From Paenibacillus sp. J23TS9 (lineage in GTDB: Bacteria > Bacillota > Bacilli > Paenibacillales > Paenibacillaceae), in contig NZ_BOSG01000001.1 in the NCBI RefSeq assembly GCF_018403225.1, positions 3,162,001 through 3,226,000 of the forward strand: a stretch of 64,000 bases of DNA. Reading direction: 5' to 3'. The position numbers and the translations under genes are program-made. Positions 7,457 to 16,263 of this stretch are shown piece by piece; within the stretch, counting starts at the first letter, position 1; each line of letters starts with the position of its first letter. The notes beneath the pieces are model-generated. The model made no database searches. It was not told where the DNA came from and was given only the letters and a program-made list of their open reading frames with translations.

Positions 7457-8611
7457 CTATTTCTTCTTACCCGGATCGATATCCTTTGGATTCAAACCCG
7501 CCCAGACATTGGGAATATTCGCTTCTTCCGGATTTTCAAATACAAGAAACGCCGTTGGCAGATAACGCTCCCCATATTCGGAGGAAGGCTTATTGAGGAT
7601 TTCATTGTTCTTCACAAGCACCGTAGATGATCCACCGTCGAGATTGGCAGCAATGACGGCACCATGCTTCAGCATGATTTGCTGAACGTCATACAGATTC
7701 GCCCCGATACTATAAGTTGGCTGGCGGCCGTCGATCACGACGAACAGAATAGCACCATCCGCCCGCTGTCCCATGGCCGTCCGCGGCGCAATGCCCCAGC
7801 CCTCGCTGGCATTCTTGATCAAGCCTTTGCCGTTAACGATAATACGCGGCTGAAACGTAACAGCCTCTTTAACTCCCATATTGTTCAAATCATTCAGGGA
7901 ATAGTGGCCGGCAATCATTTTACCGGTCTTATCAATCCCGACAACCTGAGTCGATGAGTTATTGCCCAGACCGTTGTAATACAGCTTCCCTTGGGAAATG
8001 ACAATGCCAATGGGCTTAAAGCCGTTACCTTTCCAGTTCGGATCGGCAAAACCGCCTCCGTTGACTCCGGCAATGGCTCCGGTTCGCTTTACCATGCTGG
8101 AGACCTTTTCGCCCTTGCCGCGGGCCTGAGGCACGCCAAGGCGTATTTTCGTCGGATCATTCACAGTCATTACATATCCATGATAGCCTTTGCCCGAAAT
8201 CTCCTCCACTTCAACGAGCTGCTTCTTCGTTTCGGAAGTTTCAGAAGAAGTTTGCGTCGGAGCCGGAATCTGGATCTGATGGGTATCCTTTTCCTCACCC
8301 ATGGATTCAAACCGTTTATTGTACTCTGCGACCCTGCGGTCGAGCTCGGCTTGCCCGATGATATATTTAGCCAAATAACGATGCTGAGTCGTTATCAATG
8401 TATCCGCTGCTAGAAAACGGTATTGGTTGCCGGACGGTGTCAGAAAAAACCAGCCTGCCCCTATCATTCCAACAATAAGCATGGTCCAGATCAGCCGTGA
8501 AAAGAACCATCCAAAGCCCTTTTTACGTTTTTTACGCTTCTTATTTTTAACGGGTTGAGTACTTTTTTGCTGCCTTACCGTGGATCTCTTTGGCAGTGAT
8601 GCTTGCTCCAT
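7457..8611 (-). CDS. Membrane-anchored phosphodiester glycosidase (NAGPA) family protein
   Basis: The 384-residue protein has a Lys/Arg-rich N-terminus (residues 20-33), one transmembrane anchor (about residues 38-58) and a large extracytoplasmic domain. The C-terminal 230 residues fit the NAGPA/phosphodiester glycosidase domain: GAIAGVNGGGF, then GIAPRTAMGQRADG, VVIDGR and ANLDGGSSTVLV. The family hydrolyses or rearranges N-acetylglucosamine-phosphodiester linkages in animals; in Bacillota it occurs in exopolysaccharide, teichoic-acid and sporulation-linked proteins. The Asp-Gly-Gly-Ser-Ser motif and the preceding Arg-Thr-Ala are intact, so activity is likely. The ATG at 8611 follows GGGGGAAATT. 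Proximity to the PAP2 gene suggests an envelope role; the substrate is unknown. Confidence 0.85.
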   Translation of the reverse strand: MEQASLPKRSTVRQQKSTQPVKNKKRKKRKKGFGWFFSRLIWTMLIVGMIGAGWFFLTPSGNQYRFLAADTLITTQHRYLAKYIIGQAELDRRVAEYNKRFESMGEEKDTHQIQIPAPTQTSSETSETKKQLVEVEEISGKGYHGYVMTVNDPTKIRLGVPQARGKGEKVSSMVKRTGAIAGVNGGGFADPNWKGNGFKPIGIVISQGKLYYNGLGNNSSTQVVGIDKTGKMIAGHYSLNDLNNMGVKEAVTFQPRIIVNGKGLIKNASEGWGIAPRTAMGQRADGAILFVVIDGRQPTYSIGANLYDVQQIMLKHGAVIAANLDGGSSTVLVKNNEILNKPSSEYGERYLPTAFLVFENPEEANIPNVWAGLNPKDIDPGKKK

Positions 8612-8685
8612 CGTATAATTTCCCCCATAGCGATGCTTTTGTAGAATAGACGCATTTCAGGAAATAAATGTTTCAAAATTCTCGT

Positions 8686-8712
8686 AAAAAAGCCAAAATA
8701 GGCCATTTTTGG
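8686..8712 (-). terminator. Weak terminator of the PAP2 gene
   Basis: On the minus strand CCAAAA and TTTTGG form a short stem with an 8-nt loop, followed by a run of six T, just past the PAP2 stop. Confidence 0.5.
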
Positions 8713-8713
8713 T

Positions 8714-9298
8714 CTATGACTTGCGCCAGATGCGGAATTCCACGCTCTCATATATATTGATGGCACCAGACAGCATTTTCCGCGGCCATGCAAGCTTCGT
8801 GAACAGCTGATAAACTACCACGGACGACAAAATACCGAGAATAGCGCCGCTCAGAACATCGGTTGGATAGTGGACTCCGTTCCAAATCCGTGAAAAGGCA
8901 ATCAAAGCCGCAAGCAGCATCCAGAGCACTCCATCCTTTTTACGGAACAGAAAAATCGAGAACGCAATCACAAAGGAACCAATCGAGTGGTCACTCGGAA
9001 ACGAAGCGTTGGCCGCATGCTCAATCATCTGGTGGACCTGATGGGCAACAAAAGGACGATCCCGATAGAACAGATGGCTGAGAATAGTTCCAATCACAAA
9101 GGCAAGACAAGCGGAGGCCAGAGCCTGCACAACCATCTTCCGGTTCTCCCTCTTCCGGGTAAACCAATACACAATAACGGCCAAGTAAAATAAATATTCC
9201 GCGTCCTTGGACAAGAATCGCATGATCACGTCGATGGCCGGATGATTGCCCGCTGCGTTATTGATCCAGCTAAACAACGAGTAATCCCATGAAAACAA
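8714..9298 (-). CDS. PAP2 family phosphatase, probable undecaprenyl-diphosphatase (BcrC-like)
   Basis: A 194-residue polytopic membrane protein of the PAP2 superfamily. The three phosphatase motifs are visible: FYRDRPF (residues 77-83), FPSDHSIGS (about 99-107, catalytic His in PSDH) and SRIWNGVHYPTDVLSG (about 135-150). BcrC-type members dephosphorylate undecaprenyl diphosphate and recycle the lipid carrier for peptidoglycan; the N-terminus SWINNAAGNHPAIDVIMRFL also resembles BcrC. The start is unclear. No ATG is available in frame near the ribosome binding site; TTG at 9298 lies 15 bp beyond GGAGAGGAG, and ATT codons at better spacing precede it. It has its own promoter and a weak terminator. 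Confidence 0.85.
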   Translation of the reverse strand: MFSWDYSLFSWINNAAGNHPAIDVIMRFLSKDAEYLFYLAVIVYWFTRKRENRKMVVQALASACLAFVIGTILSHLFYRDRPFVAHQVHQMIEHAANASFPSDHSIGSFVIAFSIFLFRKKDGVLWMLLAALIAFSRIWNGVHYPTDVLSGAILGILSSVVVYQLFTKLAWPRKMLSGAINIYESVEFRIWRKS

Positions 9299-9379
9299 AG
9301 AAATAATAATCTTCTCCTCTCCTGCAGTAAATGCTCATACAATCAATATTTCTACCAAAAAGACGATGGTATGATGTCC

Positions 9380-9409
9380 AGTATAATAGATTTTCGCTGC
9401 CGCATTCAA
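9380..9409 (-). promoter_or_regulatory. Probable promoter of the PAP2 gene
   Basis: The minus strand has TTGAAT (9409-9404), an 18-bp spacer and TATACT (9385-9380), about 80 bp before the coding start. Confidence 0.45.
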
Positions 9410-9427
9410 ATCCAGCTCTTGTACAGC

Positions 9428-9462
9428 AAAAAAAACGCCCGCCCCATAAGGGCGGACGGCTT
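9428..9462 (-). terminator. Terminator of the GHL10 operon
   Basis: On the minus strand CGTCCGCCC pairs with GGGGCGGGCG and is followed by eight T. It ends the regulator-kinase-GHL10 transcription unit. Confidence 0.9.
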
Positions 9463-9472
9463 CATGCTTCTT

Positions 9473-10600
9473 CTACCAGTTTGCGCGGATATTGATTTTC
9501 TTCATCTCGTTATCCGTCCATTTTCCATAAACGAAAAATGCGAGATTCGAGATGTCAGGGAAATTCGAGCGGATTCCCTGCTGGACGTTATGATACTGCG
9601 CATCGGTCCAGTCTGTGTCCAAAGCTGCAATGATTTCGGCGCTGCCAATTTTCTGCCGGGTCTGGCTCAATATGCCATCGCCATCATATACCCAGCTTTG
9701 AGGGAATTCCCAATCATCAAAATAAGCCATCGGTGAGATGAAGTCCATATAAGGCATGAATTTCGCAACATCCTGTCCGCATTCCACAAACTCAGGCGGT
9801 AAAATGTAGGCTCCGAAAAAAAGTCCCGGTGTAATACCATTCAAATCACTTCTCACATCGCGAACATATTCTCCGAGCTTAGTCGTTCTCCATTCATTCC
9901 ATTCCTTACGCTTTGCATTATCTGTATTAAAATTAATCGTGATGGGGTCATAGCCGTATATGTTCTTGTACTGCGTTCTGGTATAGTTTCCCATATCCAT
10001 GTTGTAATCATCGAAGCGGATCCAGTCGAGCACAATCCCGTCGACATCATAGTTTGTGGCAACTTCCTTTAAGATGGAACGCTCATATGCCTGAACATCC
10101 GGATGGAGCGGATTCACGAAGTATTCACTGCCATTGGATCCTGTAAAAGGCTTTACTTTACCATTGACAAGAGAACGCATTTGCCAATCACTATTCTTGT
10201 CAAAGGCTGCTCTATCATGGAACTGCGGAATCCAGGCCCGTACTTGAATGTTCTGTTTATGCGCCTCGGTGATGACATCCTTGACCGCGTCAAAATTGGA
10301 GTATCCGGAAGCGATCGGAGCGATTTTGCTCTTATAAAATACATAACCTGACGGGACTTCATCATCCTCATCCTGTTTCACGCTCAGATTGATGACAGAG
10401 ATGCTGCGCTTGGCAGCATTGTTTACAAAGCTGACGACTTCATTATGGTTCTTAAAATTAGCGACCGTCCGCACGATAATTTCAGACACGAAAGGACCGC
10501 TCTGCGCCGACGTTGTCTGGGCCGGAACGGATAGCATAAAGCTCATCAGCAGCGCGGGCAAAGCCAATAAGAGCGCCCGCTTTCTCTTATGTTTAATCAT
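9473..10600 (-). CDS. Secreted glycosyl hydrolase-like protein (GHL10/DUF187 type)
   Basis: A 375-residue exported protein. The N-terminus (MIKHKRKRALLLALPALL, then VPAQTTSA) is a classical signal peptide. The rest is a TIM barrel like the glycosyl-hydrolase-like family 10: AHKQNIQVRAWIP (strand with Trp), FVNPLHPDVQAYERSILKEV, YDVDGIVLDWIRFDDYN and FISPMAYFDDW are typical. The Asp residues of IVLDWIRFDD are candidate catalytic residues; the family's chemistry is largely uncharacterised. The ATG at 10600 follows AGAGGTGG. It is the last gene of the minus-strand unit after the response regulator and sensor kinase, so its expression is tied to that two-component system. It may process the glycan imported by the divergent transporter. 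Confidence 0.75.
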   Translation of the reverse strand: MIKHKRKRALLLALPALLMSFMLSVPAQTTSAQSGPFVSEIIVRTVANFKNHNEVVSFVNNAAKRSISVINLSVKQDEDDEVPSGYVFYKSKIAPIASGYSNFDAVKDVITEAHKQNIQVRAWIPQFHDRAAFDKNSDWQMRSLVNGKVKPFTGSNGSEYFVNPLHPDVQAYERSILKEVATNYDVDGIVLDWIRFDDYNMDMGNYTRTQYKNIYGYDPITINFNTDNAKRKEWNEWRTTKLGEYVRDVRSDLNGITPGLFFGAYILPPEFVECGQDVAKFMPYMDFISPMAYFDDWEFPQSWVYDGDGILSQTRQKIGSAEIIAALDTDWTDAQYHNVQQGIRSNFPDISNLAFFVYGKWTDNEMKKINIRANW

Positions 10601-10710
10601 TGTTCATCCACCTCTCAAATGGGATTCGTTTTGGTTTTGTAGGAAGCCTGACCAAGGTGTCTTTTGATCCTCCTCTCGCAGCCGTTACTGGAAAGCTTCA
10701 AAAGCTCTCC

Positions 10711-12483
10711 TCATCCCTCCGTCCGGCCGATGTCTTTAGATTCTGTATGATGAAAATAGGGGATGGTCAATTGAACCGTTGTCCCGATTCCAAGCCGGCT
10801 GTAGAGCATAACACCGTAAGAATCGCCAAACTGCAGCTTAATCCGCTGATCGACATTGCGGATGCCGTAGCCCATCTTAATACCGCTTGGTGAGAAAATC
10901 TGCCGGATGGTTTCCGCATTCATGCCGATACCGTCATCAATAATTTTGAACTGGATTGCCCGGTCTCCGGCCTCAGCCGTGATGCGGATATGGATGTTAT
11001 CACCGTAAAAAGCATGCTCCAGAATATTCTCCACAAAGGGCTGCAGAATCAGCTTTACGGTATCGAAGCCAAGCACCTTCTCGTCGATGTCGATGTTGAA
11101 GGTAAGCCGGTCCTCATACTTGATTTTTTGAATTTCAATATAAGTTTGTACCTGCTGCAGCTCCTTCTCGACCGGAATCATCATCCGGCCTTCATTCAGC
11201 GTCAGCCGATAGAATTTTGCGAGCCCGCTGACCATCGAGCGGATTTTGCTGATTTCTCCGAACTGGGCCAGCCGATTAATGGAAGAAAACGAATTGTATA
11301 AAAAATGCGGGTTGATCTGTGCCTGAAGAATTTCCAGCTCCGCCTCTTTTTTCTGCAAATTGGATAAGTACACTTCCTGGATCAAACGATTCATGTTCTC
11401 ACCCATGTCATTAAGCGCCAGTGCAATTTGGTTGAATTCATCCTGTCCCCCGTAGCGGAGTCGCTTATGCAAATCTCCCTCTTGAAACGAACGAAGCACG
11501 GAGACGATCTTGACAACCCGTCTGGAAAAATATCTGGAGAGCAGCCAGCCTGCCGCGGAAAATAGAATAATCATGATGATACATACGATGATCGTGACGC
11601 TTTTGACTTTCTGGATATCCTGCTCCATCACCCGGTTAGGGATATTGGCAGCAAGCGTCCAGTTCAGGCCCTCAATCGGTACCTTAATCTGCAGATAGTC
11701 CTTGCGTTCCAGCAGAGGAATTTGCTCCTGCCGCATGCTTTTATCCGCCGAAGAAAGATAGATAATGTCCTGCTTGTCATTTGCTATGTACAGAGTACTT
11801 CCGTTTCGGAACTTATCTTCATTCACACTTTCCAGCAGATCAGCAATCTTTACGGTGATACGCACAAATCCGAAAGGCTTGGGTGAGGTTGGCTCATAGG
11901 TGTCCATCAATCTGCGGAGCAGAGAAATGTTCCCGTACCTGTCATCTTCCTCAATCTGGCGCCACTTCATGGTCACCCCATACCGTTCCTGCGGTAGATC
12001 TTTAAACCAGGCTTTGTCCACAATGCGTTTTTGATGGAAAAGCTCGTAGAATCTTCCTTTACTTAGCGGGTCGATGCCTTCATAGGAGTAATAGACTTCC
12101 GGAATGGTATCATTTTGAATAAACACAGACAGCGCGATATTGCGGTTTGTCGCGTGAATCGTATTTTGCAGGGTTGGCATCAGATAGCTTTGCAGTGTGT
12201 CGAAGCTGTACCAGCCGTCATCATAACGTCTCAGGGAATCTGCCAACGTTCGGTCATAATACAGCAAATCCGTTAAACGCTGAATATCCTCCACCTTGTA
12301 ATGAATATTGTCCTGAATCTGCTGAAGCGTACCGCGGATGTTGGCCTTTGTTTGTTTTCGGATGGATTCTACGGAGGTGTTATAGGCGAATATGCCTACA
12401 AAGGCTACCGGTACAATCAGCAGAGCAATGTATGAGATCATCAGCTTATAGCCGAATGACAGAAATCGTTTCTTCCGCATCAT
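10711..12483 (-). CDS. YesM-like sensor histidine kinase of sugar system 1
   Basis: A 590-residue membrane kinase. Transmembrane helices lie at about residues 13-34 and 287-309, flanking an extracytoplasmic sensor domain. A HAMP segment (SVLRSFQEGDLHKRL) and the His_kinase domain follow, with AQINPHFLYNSFSSINRLA at about residue 390 (the phosphorylated His is in NPHF). The HATPase domain contains QPFVENILEHAF and IIDDGIGM. The start is ATG at 12483 with GAGCAGGAT upstream. Its partner regulator ends 22 bp before it, and GHL10 follows. These kinases typically sense oligosaccharides together with the cognate binding protein and activate importer genes; here the divergent permease operon is the obvious target. 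Confidence 0.93.
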   Translation of the reverse strand: MMRKKRFLSFGYKLMISYIALLIVPVAFVGIFAYNTSVESIRKQTKANIRGTLQQIQDNIHYKVEDIQRLTDLLYYDRTLADSLRRYDDGWYSFDTLQSYLMPTLQNTIHATNRNIALSVFIQNDTIPEVYYSYEGIDPLSKGRFYELFHQKRIVDKAWFKDLPQERYGVTMKWRQIEEDDRYGNISLLRRLMDTYEPTSPKPFGFVRITVKIADLLESVNEDKFRNGSTLYIANDKQDIIYLSSADKSMRQEQIPLLERKDYLQIKVPIEGLNWTLAANIPNRVMEQDIQKVKSVTIIVCIIMIILFSAAGWLLSRYFSRRVVKIVSVLRSFQEGDLHKRLRYGGQDEFNQIALALNDMGENMNRLIQEVYLSNLQKKEAELEILQAQINPHFLYNSFSSINRLAQFGEISKIRSMVSGLAKFYRLTLNEGRMMIPVEKELQQVQTYIEIQKIKYEDRLTFNIDIDEKVLGFDTVKLILQPFVENILEHAFYGDNIHIRITAEAGDRAIQFKIIDDGIGMNAETIRQIFSPSGIKMGYGIRNVDQRIKLQFGDSYGVMLYSRLGIGTTVQLTIPYFHHTESKDIGRTEG

Positions 12484-12505
12484 GGGAAATCCTGCTCTCT
12501 TTCTT

Positions 12506-14089
12506 TCAGCACTGCTTGCGGTATTCGCCAGGCGTCATGCCGTATTTGTCCTTAAACTGCCGGCTGAAATAAGTCAGATTCTTGTAGCCCACACGCCCAG
12601 CAACCTCAAATATTTTAAAATGAGGATCACGAAGCAGTTCGCAGGCTTTCTCCATCCGCCTCTCTACGACATAATCACTGAAGTTGATCCCTGTTCCTTG
12701 CTTGAACAGAACTCCAAGATGATTCGGGGAAAAAGAAAATAGGTTGCTCACATCCCTGAGCGCAATATTCTGAGCAAGATGCTCCTCCACATATGCACAG
12801 ACCGATTCTAGCAGTTTGTTGTTCTTCTTTTGCTTCTTCACATGCAGCATTTCAGAGATTTCGAATGCTCTCCGGCGCAGCCAGGACTGAATATCATCCA
12901 TCGTTTCGAATTTGAACAAAATGTCCAGGTTTTCCATCCGCATGCCGAGCATCTGGAACAAGTTCTCATTGAGCCCTGCCAGATAGGCATCCAGTCTGGA
13001 TATTATTTGGATAGCGAAGTTATACACGGTGGATTTGGACTTCATCCGGCGGATCAAGGTGAAAACATGCTCAAGTTCATCATGTATCTGTACAAGCCTG
13101 TAATTCGACATTTCAGCGAAAAGAGCATCAAGACGCATTTCCAGACTTTGCATCTCCTCGAAACTGCCCGACTCAAGCTCAGCAAACGGAATCAGCCTAC
13201 TCTTGCCTGCCAGCATCTTATAATCCAGCGCCTGCTTAGCCTGATGATAGGACGCCTGAATAGAATCGAGCGAAGCTGCTGTGCTGCTCAGCCCTACTGT
13301 GATCGTGACTGGAAAACGGACTTCGATGTATTCAATTAATCCGCTCAGCATCTTCTCGCATGCAGTGAGATGCTCGGCCTGCAGTACAAGGGCAAATTCA
13401 CGGCTGGATAGCTTGCACAGCGATCGAACCCGGTGCTCGGTGCTATAATCCAAAATCGTTTGATAGAGTCGATGGATGATCTGCTTCGCTTCGATCTCGC
13501 TGAAAGCGTTCAGTTTCCAGGCCACATCATCGATTTCAATGACGGCTATCCGGTGCGGCATGAAGGGACTGATTCCACATTGTTCAAGCAGCAGATCATC
13601 TGAGTGCGTACTCTCACTGCCATGCTGTCCGTCCAGCAGTCCAAGCAGCAGATCATTCTTCAGTGTAGGCAGTGTTTTATAGTAATCGGATTTCAGCCTC
13701 GACTGCTGCTCCTCAAGGTCAAGCTGGCATTTCACCTTCTGGAGGACCTCGATCATCTCATCATCCTCTACGGGCTTCAGGACATAGCTCTGCACATTCA
13801 GCTCCATCGCCTGCTTGGCATAATGAAAATCTTCATATCCGCTCACAAATATGATTTTCAGCTGCGGGAGCAGCTGCAGCGCTTCACGGGAAAGCTCCAA
13901 ACCTGACATGATCGGCATCCGGATATCTGTGATCAGAATATCAATCGGATGCTGCCTGATATAATCCAGCGCGGCGAAGCCGCTGCTTACTACCGCCGCC
14001 ACATTCATCTGAAGCTCCTTCCACGGAATAAACCGCTCCATCCCTCTTAAATCCAGTACTTCATCATCTGCCAGCAATACGTTATACAT
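12506..14089 (-). CDS. YesN/AraC-type response regulator of sugar system 1
   Basis: A 527-residue regulator. The N-terminal receiver begins MYNVLLADDEVLDLRGMERF; the phosphoacceptor Asp is in DILITDIRMPIMSGLEL and the conserved Lys in YVLKPVEDD. A long middle region follows, then a C-terminal AraC-type double helix-turn-helix (LRDVSNLFSFSPNHLGVLFK and VAGRVGYKNLTYFSRQFKDK). The start is ATG at 14089, 10 bp after GGAGG; the frame is open further upstream but that part would cross the promoter region. It is the first gene of the regulator-kinase-GHL10 unit and is divergent from the lplB-ytcP-binding-protein genes, separated by 205 bp that hold a cre-like site and an inverted repeat. Confidence 0.93.
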   Translation of the reverse strand: MYNVLLADDEVLDLRGMERFIPWKELQMNVAAVVSSGFAALDYIRQHPIDILITDIRMPIMSGLELSREALQLLPQLKIIFVSGYEDFHYAKQAMELNVQSYVLKPVEDDEMIEVLQKVKCQLDLEEQQSRLKSDYYKTLPTLKNDLLLGLLDGQHGSESTHSDDLLLEQCGISPFMPHRIAVIEIDDVAWKLNAFSEIEAKQIIHRLYQTILDYSTEHRVRSLCKLSSREFALVLQAEHLTACEKMLSGLIEYIEVRFPVTITVGLSSTAASLDSIQASYHQAKQALDYKMLAGKSRLIPFAELESGSFEEMQSLEMRLDALFAEMSNYRLVQIHDELEHVFTLIRRMKSKSTVYNFAIQIISRLDAYLAGLNENLFQMLGMRMENLDILFKFETMDDIQSWLRRRAFEISEMLHVKKQKKNNKLLESVCAYVEEHLAQNIALRDVSNLFSFSPNHLGVLFKQGTGINFSDYVVERRMEKACELLRDPHFKIFEVAGRVGYKNLTYFSRQFKDKYGMTPGEYRKQC

Positions 14090-14118
14090 GCATGCTATTC
14101 CTCCCGGGTCACCCGCAA

Positions 14119-14145
14119 GTTCAATGCTACCGCGTTCTATTGAAC
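14119..14145. promoter_or_regulatory. Inverted repeat in the leader of the response regulator gene
   Basis: GTTCAAT and ATTGAAC form a perfect 7-bp inverted repeat with a 13-bp gap, 30-56 bp upstream of the regulator start. It could be an autoregulatory operator or an RNA stem; nothing else supports either. Confidence 0.3.
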
Positions 14146-14175
14146 CCATCATATAACATTTCATTTTTAACATGT

Positions 14176-14189
14176 TGAAAACGCTGCAA
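14176..14189 (+). promoter_or_regulatory. cre-like catabolite control site, sugar system 1
   Basis: TGAAAACGCTGCAA matches the CcpA consensus TGWAANCGNTNWCA at 12 of 14 positions. It lies between the two divergent units, 106 bp before the lplB-like start. Confidence 0.5.
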
Positions 14190-14294
14190 CTTCATTGCAG
14201 AAGTCTATAAATCGTTGTTCAAGTCAGTATTTTTGCAGGGAAGGCTCCTATACCATAAATTTCAGCAGAGTAAATTTGCAAAGGAAGTGCTCAC

Positions 14295-15248
14295 ATGAAA
14301 AAACGCACCACAACCGCTTCGCTTGCGGGGGCCGATCACAAATCATTCTGGTTCAGGTTCTCCAGGCAACTGGACCTCCAGTTGATGGTCATCCCGGCTA
14401 TGGCTCTTATCCTGATTTTCTCGTATCTGCCGATGTACGGGGTGCTGATGGCTTTTCAAGATTACGATATCTTCCAGGGTTTTCTGCATAGTCCCTGGGT
14501 GGGACTCAAACATTTCAAAATGTTTTTCGAAGCCCCTGAATTCTGGACTGTGATGCGCAATACGTTTGTGATCAGCGCGTTGAGGCTGCTCATCGGTTTT
14601 CCGGCACCGATACTGCTCGCGCTCATTTTAAACGAGATTAGCCATCTGCGCTTCAAACGGATTATTCAGACTGTCAGCTACCTGCCTCACTTCCTGTCAT
14701 GGGTCATCGTGTCCGGATTTGTGGCCTCCATGCTCGCGACTGATAACGGAAGCATTAACATGCTGCTGCAAAAGCTCCATCTGGTGAATGAACCGGTCAA
14801 CTTCCTCTCCATACCTGAGTATTTCTGGGCCATATTGATCGGAACAGGCATCTGGAAGGAGATTGGATTCTCCGCCATCGTATATCTGGCTGCCATTGCC
14901 GGCATTAATCCGGAAATTTACGAGGCAGCATCCATTGACGGCGCAAGCCGCTTGAAGAAAATGTGGTACATTACCCTGCCCGGCATTACCGGCGTCATCA
15001 CAATCTTCATGATTCTCGCGGTTGGCGATATCTTAAGCGCAGGCTTTGAGGACATTCTGCTGCTCGCCAAAAACCCTGTGCTGCAGGATGTATCCGATGT
15101 GATCGATACCTACGTATACCGCGTTGGTATCCGGAACTCACTCTTCTCCTATGCAGCCGCCGTCGGATTGTTCAAATCAGTGATCAGCGTCGTTCTGCTG
15201 ACGGCTGCCAATATGATGGCCCGCAAGCTGGGACGAAGTCTGTGGTAG
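14295..15248 (+). CDS. LplB-type ABC transporter permease, sugar system 1
   Basis: A 317-residue inner-membrane permease with six transmembrane segments, first member of a CUT1 importer for oligosaccharides. The EAA loop contacting the shared ATPase is EIYEAASIDGASRLKKMWYI (about residues 217-236). The N-terminus SYLPMYGVLMAFQDYDIFQG is typical of the LplB/COG4209 group. The start is ATG at 14295 after AAGGAAG. It is followed 47 bp later by the YtcP-type partner. No ATPase gene is present; this subclass normally relies on a shared MsmX-like ATPase encoded elsewhere. Confidence 0.93.
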   Translation: MKKRTTTASLAGADHKSFWFRFSRQLDLQLMVIPAMALILIFSYLPMYGVLMAFQDYDIFQGFLHSPWVGLKHFKMFFEAPEFWTVMRNTFVISALRLLIGFPAPILLALILNEISHLRFKRIIQTVSYLPHFLSWVIVSGFVASMLATDNGSINMLLQKLHLVNEPVNFLSIPEYFWAILIGTGIWKEIGFSAIVYLAAIAGINPEIYEAASIDGASRLKKMWYITLPGITGVITIFMILAVGDILSAGFEDILLLAKNPVLQDVSDVIDTYVYRVGIRNSLFSYAAAVGLFKSVISVVLLTAANMMARKLGRSLW

Positions 15249-15295
15249 TACCCAGCAAAGGCAACTACATTTTTTGAAATGCAGGTGATATCGAC

Positions 15296-16189
15296 ATGAA
15301 AATCAGCTTCTCCGACCGCATCTTTCTCGGTCTGATCTATGCATCACTTTTACTTATGGCCTTAGCCATGCTGTATCCCTTCTGGAATTCTATCGTTATC
15401 TCTTTGAATGTTGGCTCGGATACGACCCGAGGCGGGATCACCTTCTGGCCCAGACAGTTCACGCTTGAGAACTACAATGTTGTGTTTCAGGATAAGCGGT
15501 TAATGACAGGCTTCCTTATTTCTGTCCTGAGAACAGTGATCGGTACGATTCTGTCCATCGTGTGCACGGCAGTCTTCGCCTATGGCATGTCCAAAAAGCA
15601 GCTCATGGGACGGAAATGGTATATGATCCTGTGCATCATCACCATGTATTTTAGCGGTGGGTTGATTCCCACCTTTCTGATTAATCGCGAGCTGGGCCTG
15701 ATGGATAATTTCTGGGTAATGATTGTACCCAATATTATCAGCGTATGGAACATGGTCATTTTCCGTACTTTTTTTCTGGAGCTGCCGGAAGGACTTGAGG
15801 AATCTGCGAAAATCGACGGCTGCGGCCACTGGGGCATCTTTTTCAAAATCGTCGTCCCGATTTCAGGTCCGGTCATCGCCACCCTCTCCCTGTTTTCTGC
15901 TGTCTGGCACTGGAATGACTGGTTTACGGCCAGCATTTACATCACGACGGAGCATCTGCTTCCGATCCAAACGCTGCTCCAGCAAATCTTAAGCTCCAAC
16001 ATTATGTCCGAGCAGATGATGCAGACCAACGCTGCAGCACGCAGCCACATGTCCCAGCTTCAAAGCGTCACTACCAAATCGCTTACCATGTCAACCATGC
16101 TGGTAGCGACGATACCGATTCTGCTGGTTTATCCATTTTTACAAAAATATTTTACCAAGGGCGTCATGATCGGTTCCATTAAAGAATGA
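15296..16189 (+). CDS. YtcP-type ABC transporter permease, sugar system 1
   Basis: A 297-residue permease that pairs with the LplB-type subunit encoded upstream. Six transmembrane helices are predicted; the EAA loop is GLEESAKIDGCGHWGIFFKI. The segment MYFSGGLIPTFLINRELGLM and the C-terminus YPFLQKYFTKGVMIGSIKE are family signatures. The start is ATG at 15296 with GCAGGTGAT upstream. The gene is followed by the solute-binding lipoprotein. Substrate specificity cannot be read from the permease. Confidence 0.93.
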   Translation: MKISFSDRIFLGLIYASLLLMALAMLYPFWNSIVISLNVGSDTTRGGITFWPRQFTLENYNVVFQDKRLMTGFLISVLRTVIGTILSIVCTAVFAYGMSKKQLMGRKWYMILCIITMYFSGGLIPTFLINRELGLMDNFWVMIVPNIISVWNMVIFRTFFLELPEGLEESAKIDGCGHWGIFFKIVVPISGPVIATLSLFSAVWHWNDWFTASIYITTEHLLPIQTLLQQILSSNIMSEQMMQTNAAARSHMSQLQSVTTKSLTMSTMLVATIPILLVYPFLQKYFTKGVMIGSIKE

Positions 16190-16263
16190 AGCCGGATATG
16201 ATCGATGTAAAAGTCTTCTGAAAGGCTTGTACATATAAACAACAATCATATGGGGGTATGAAG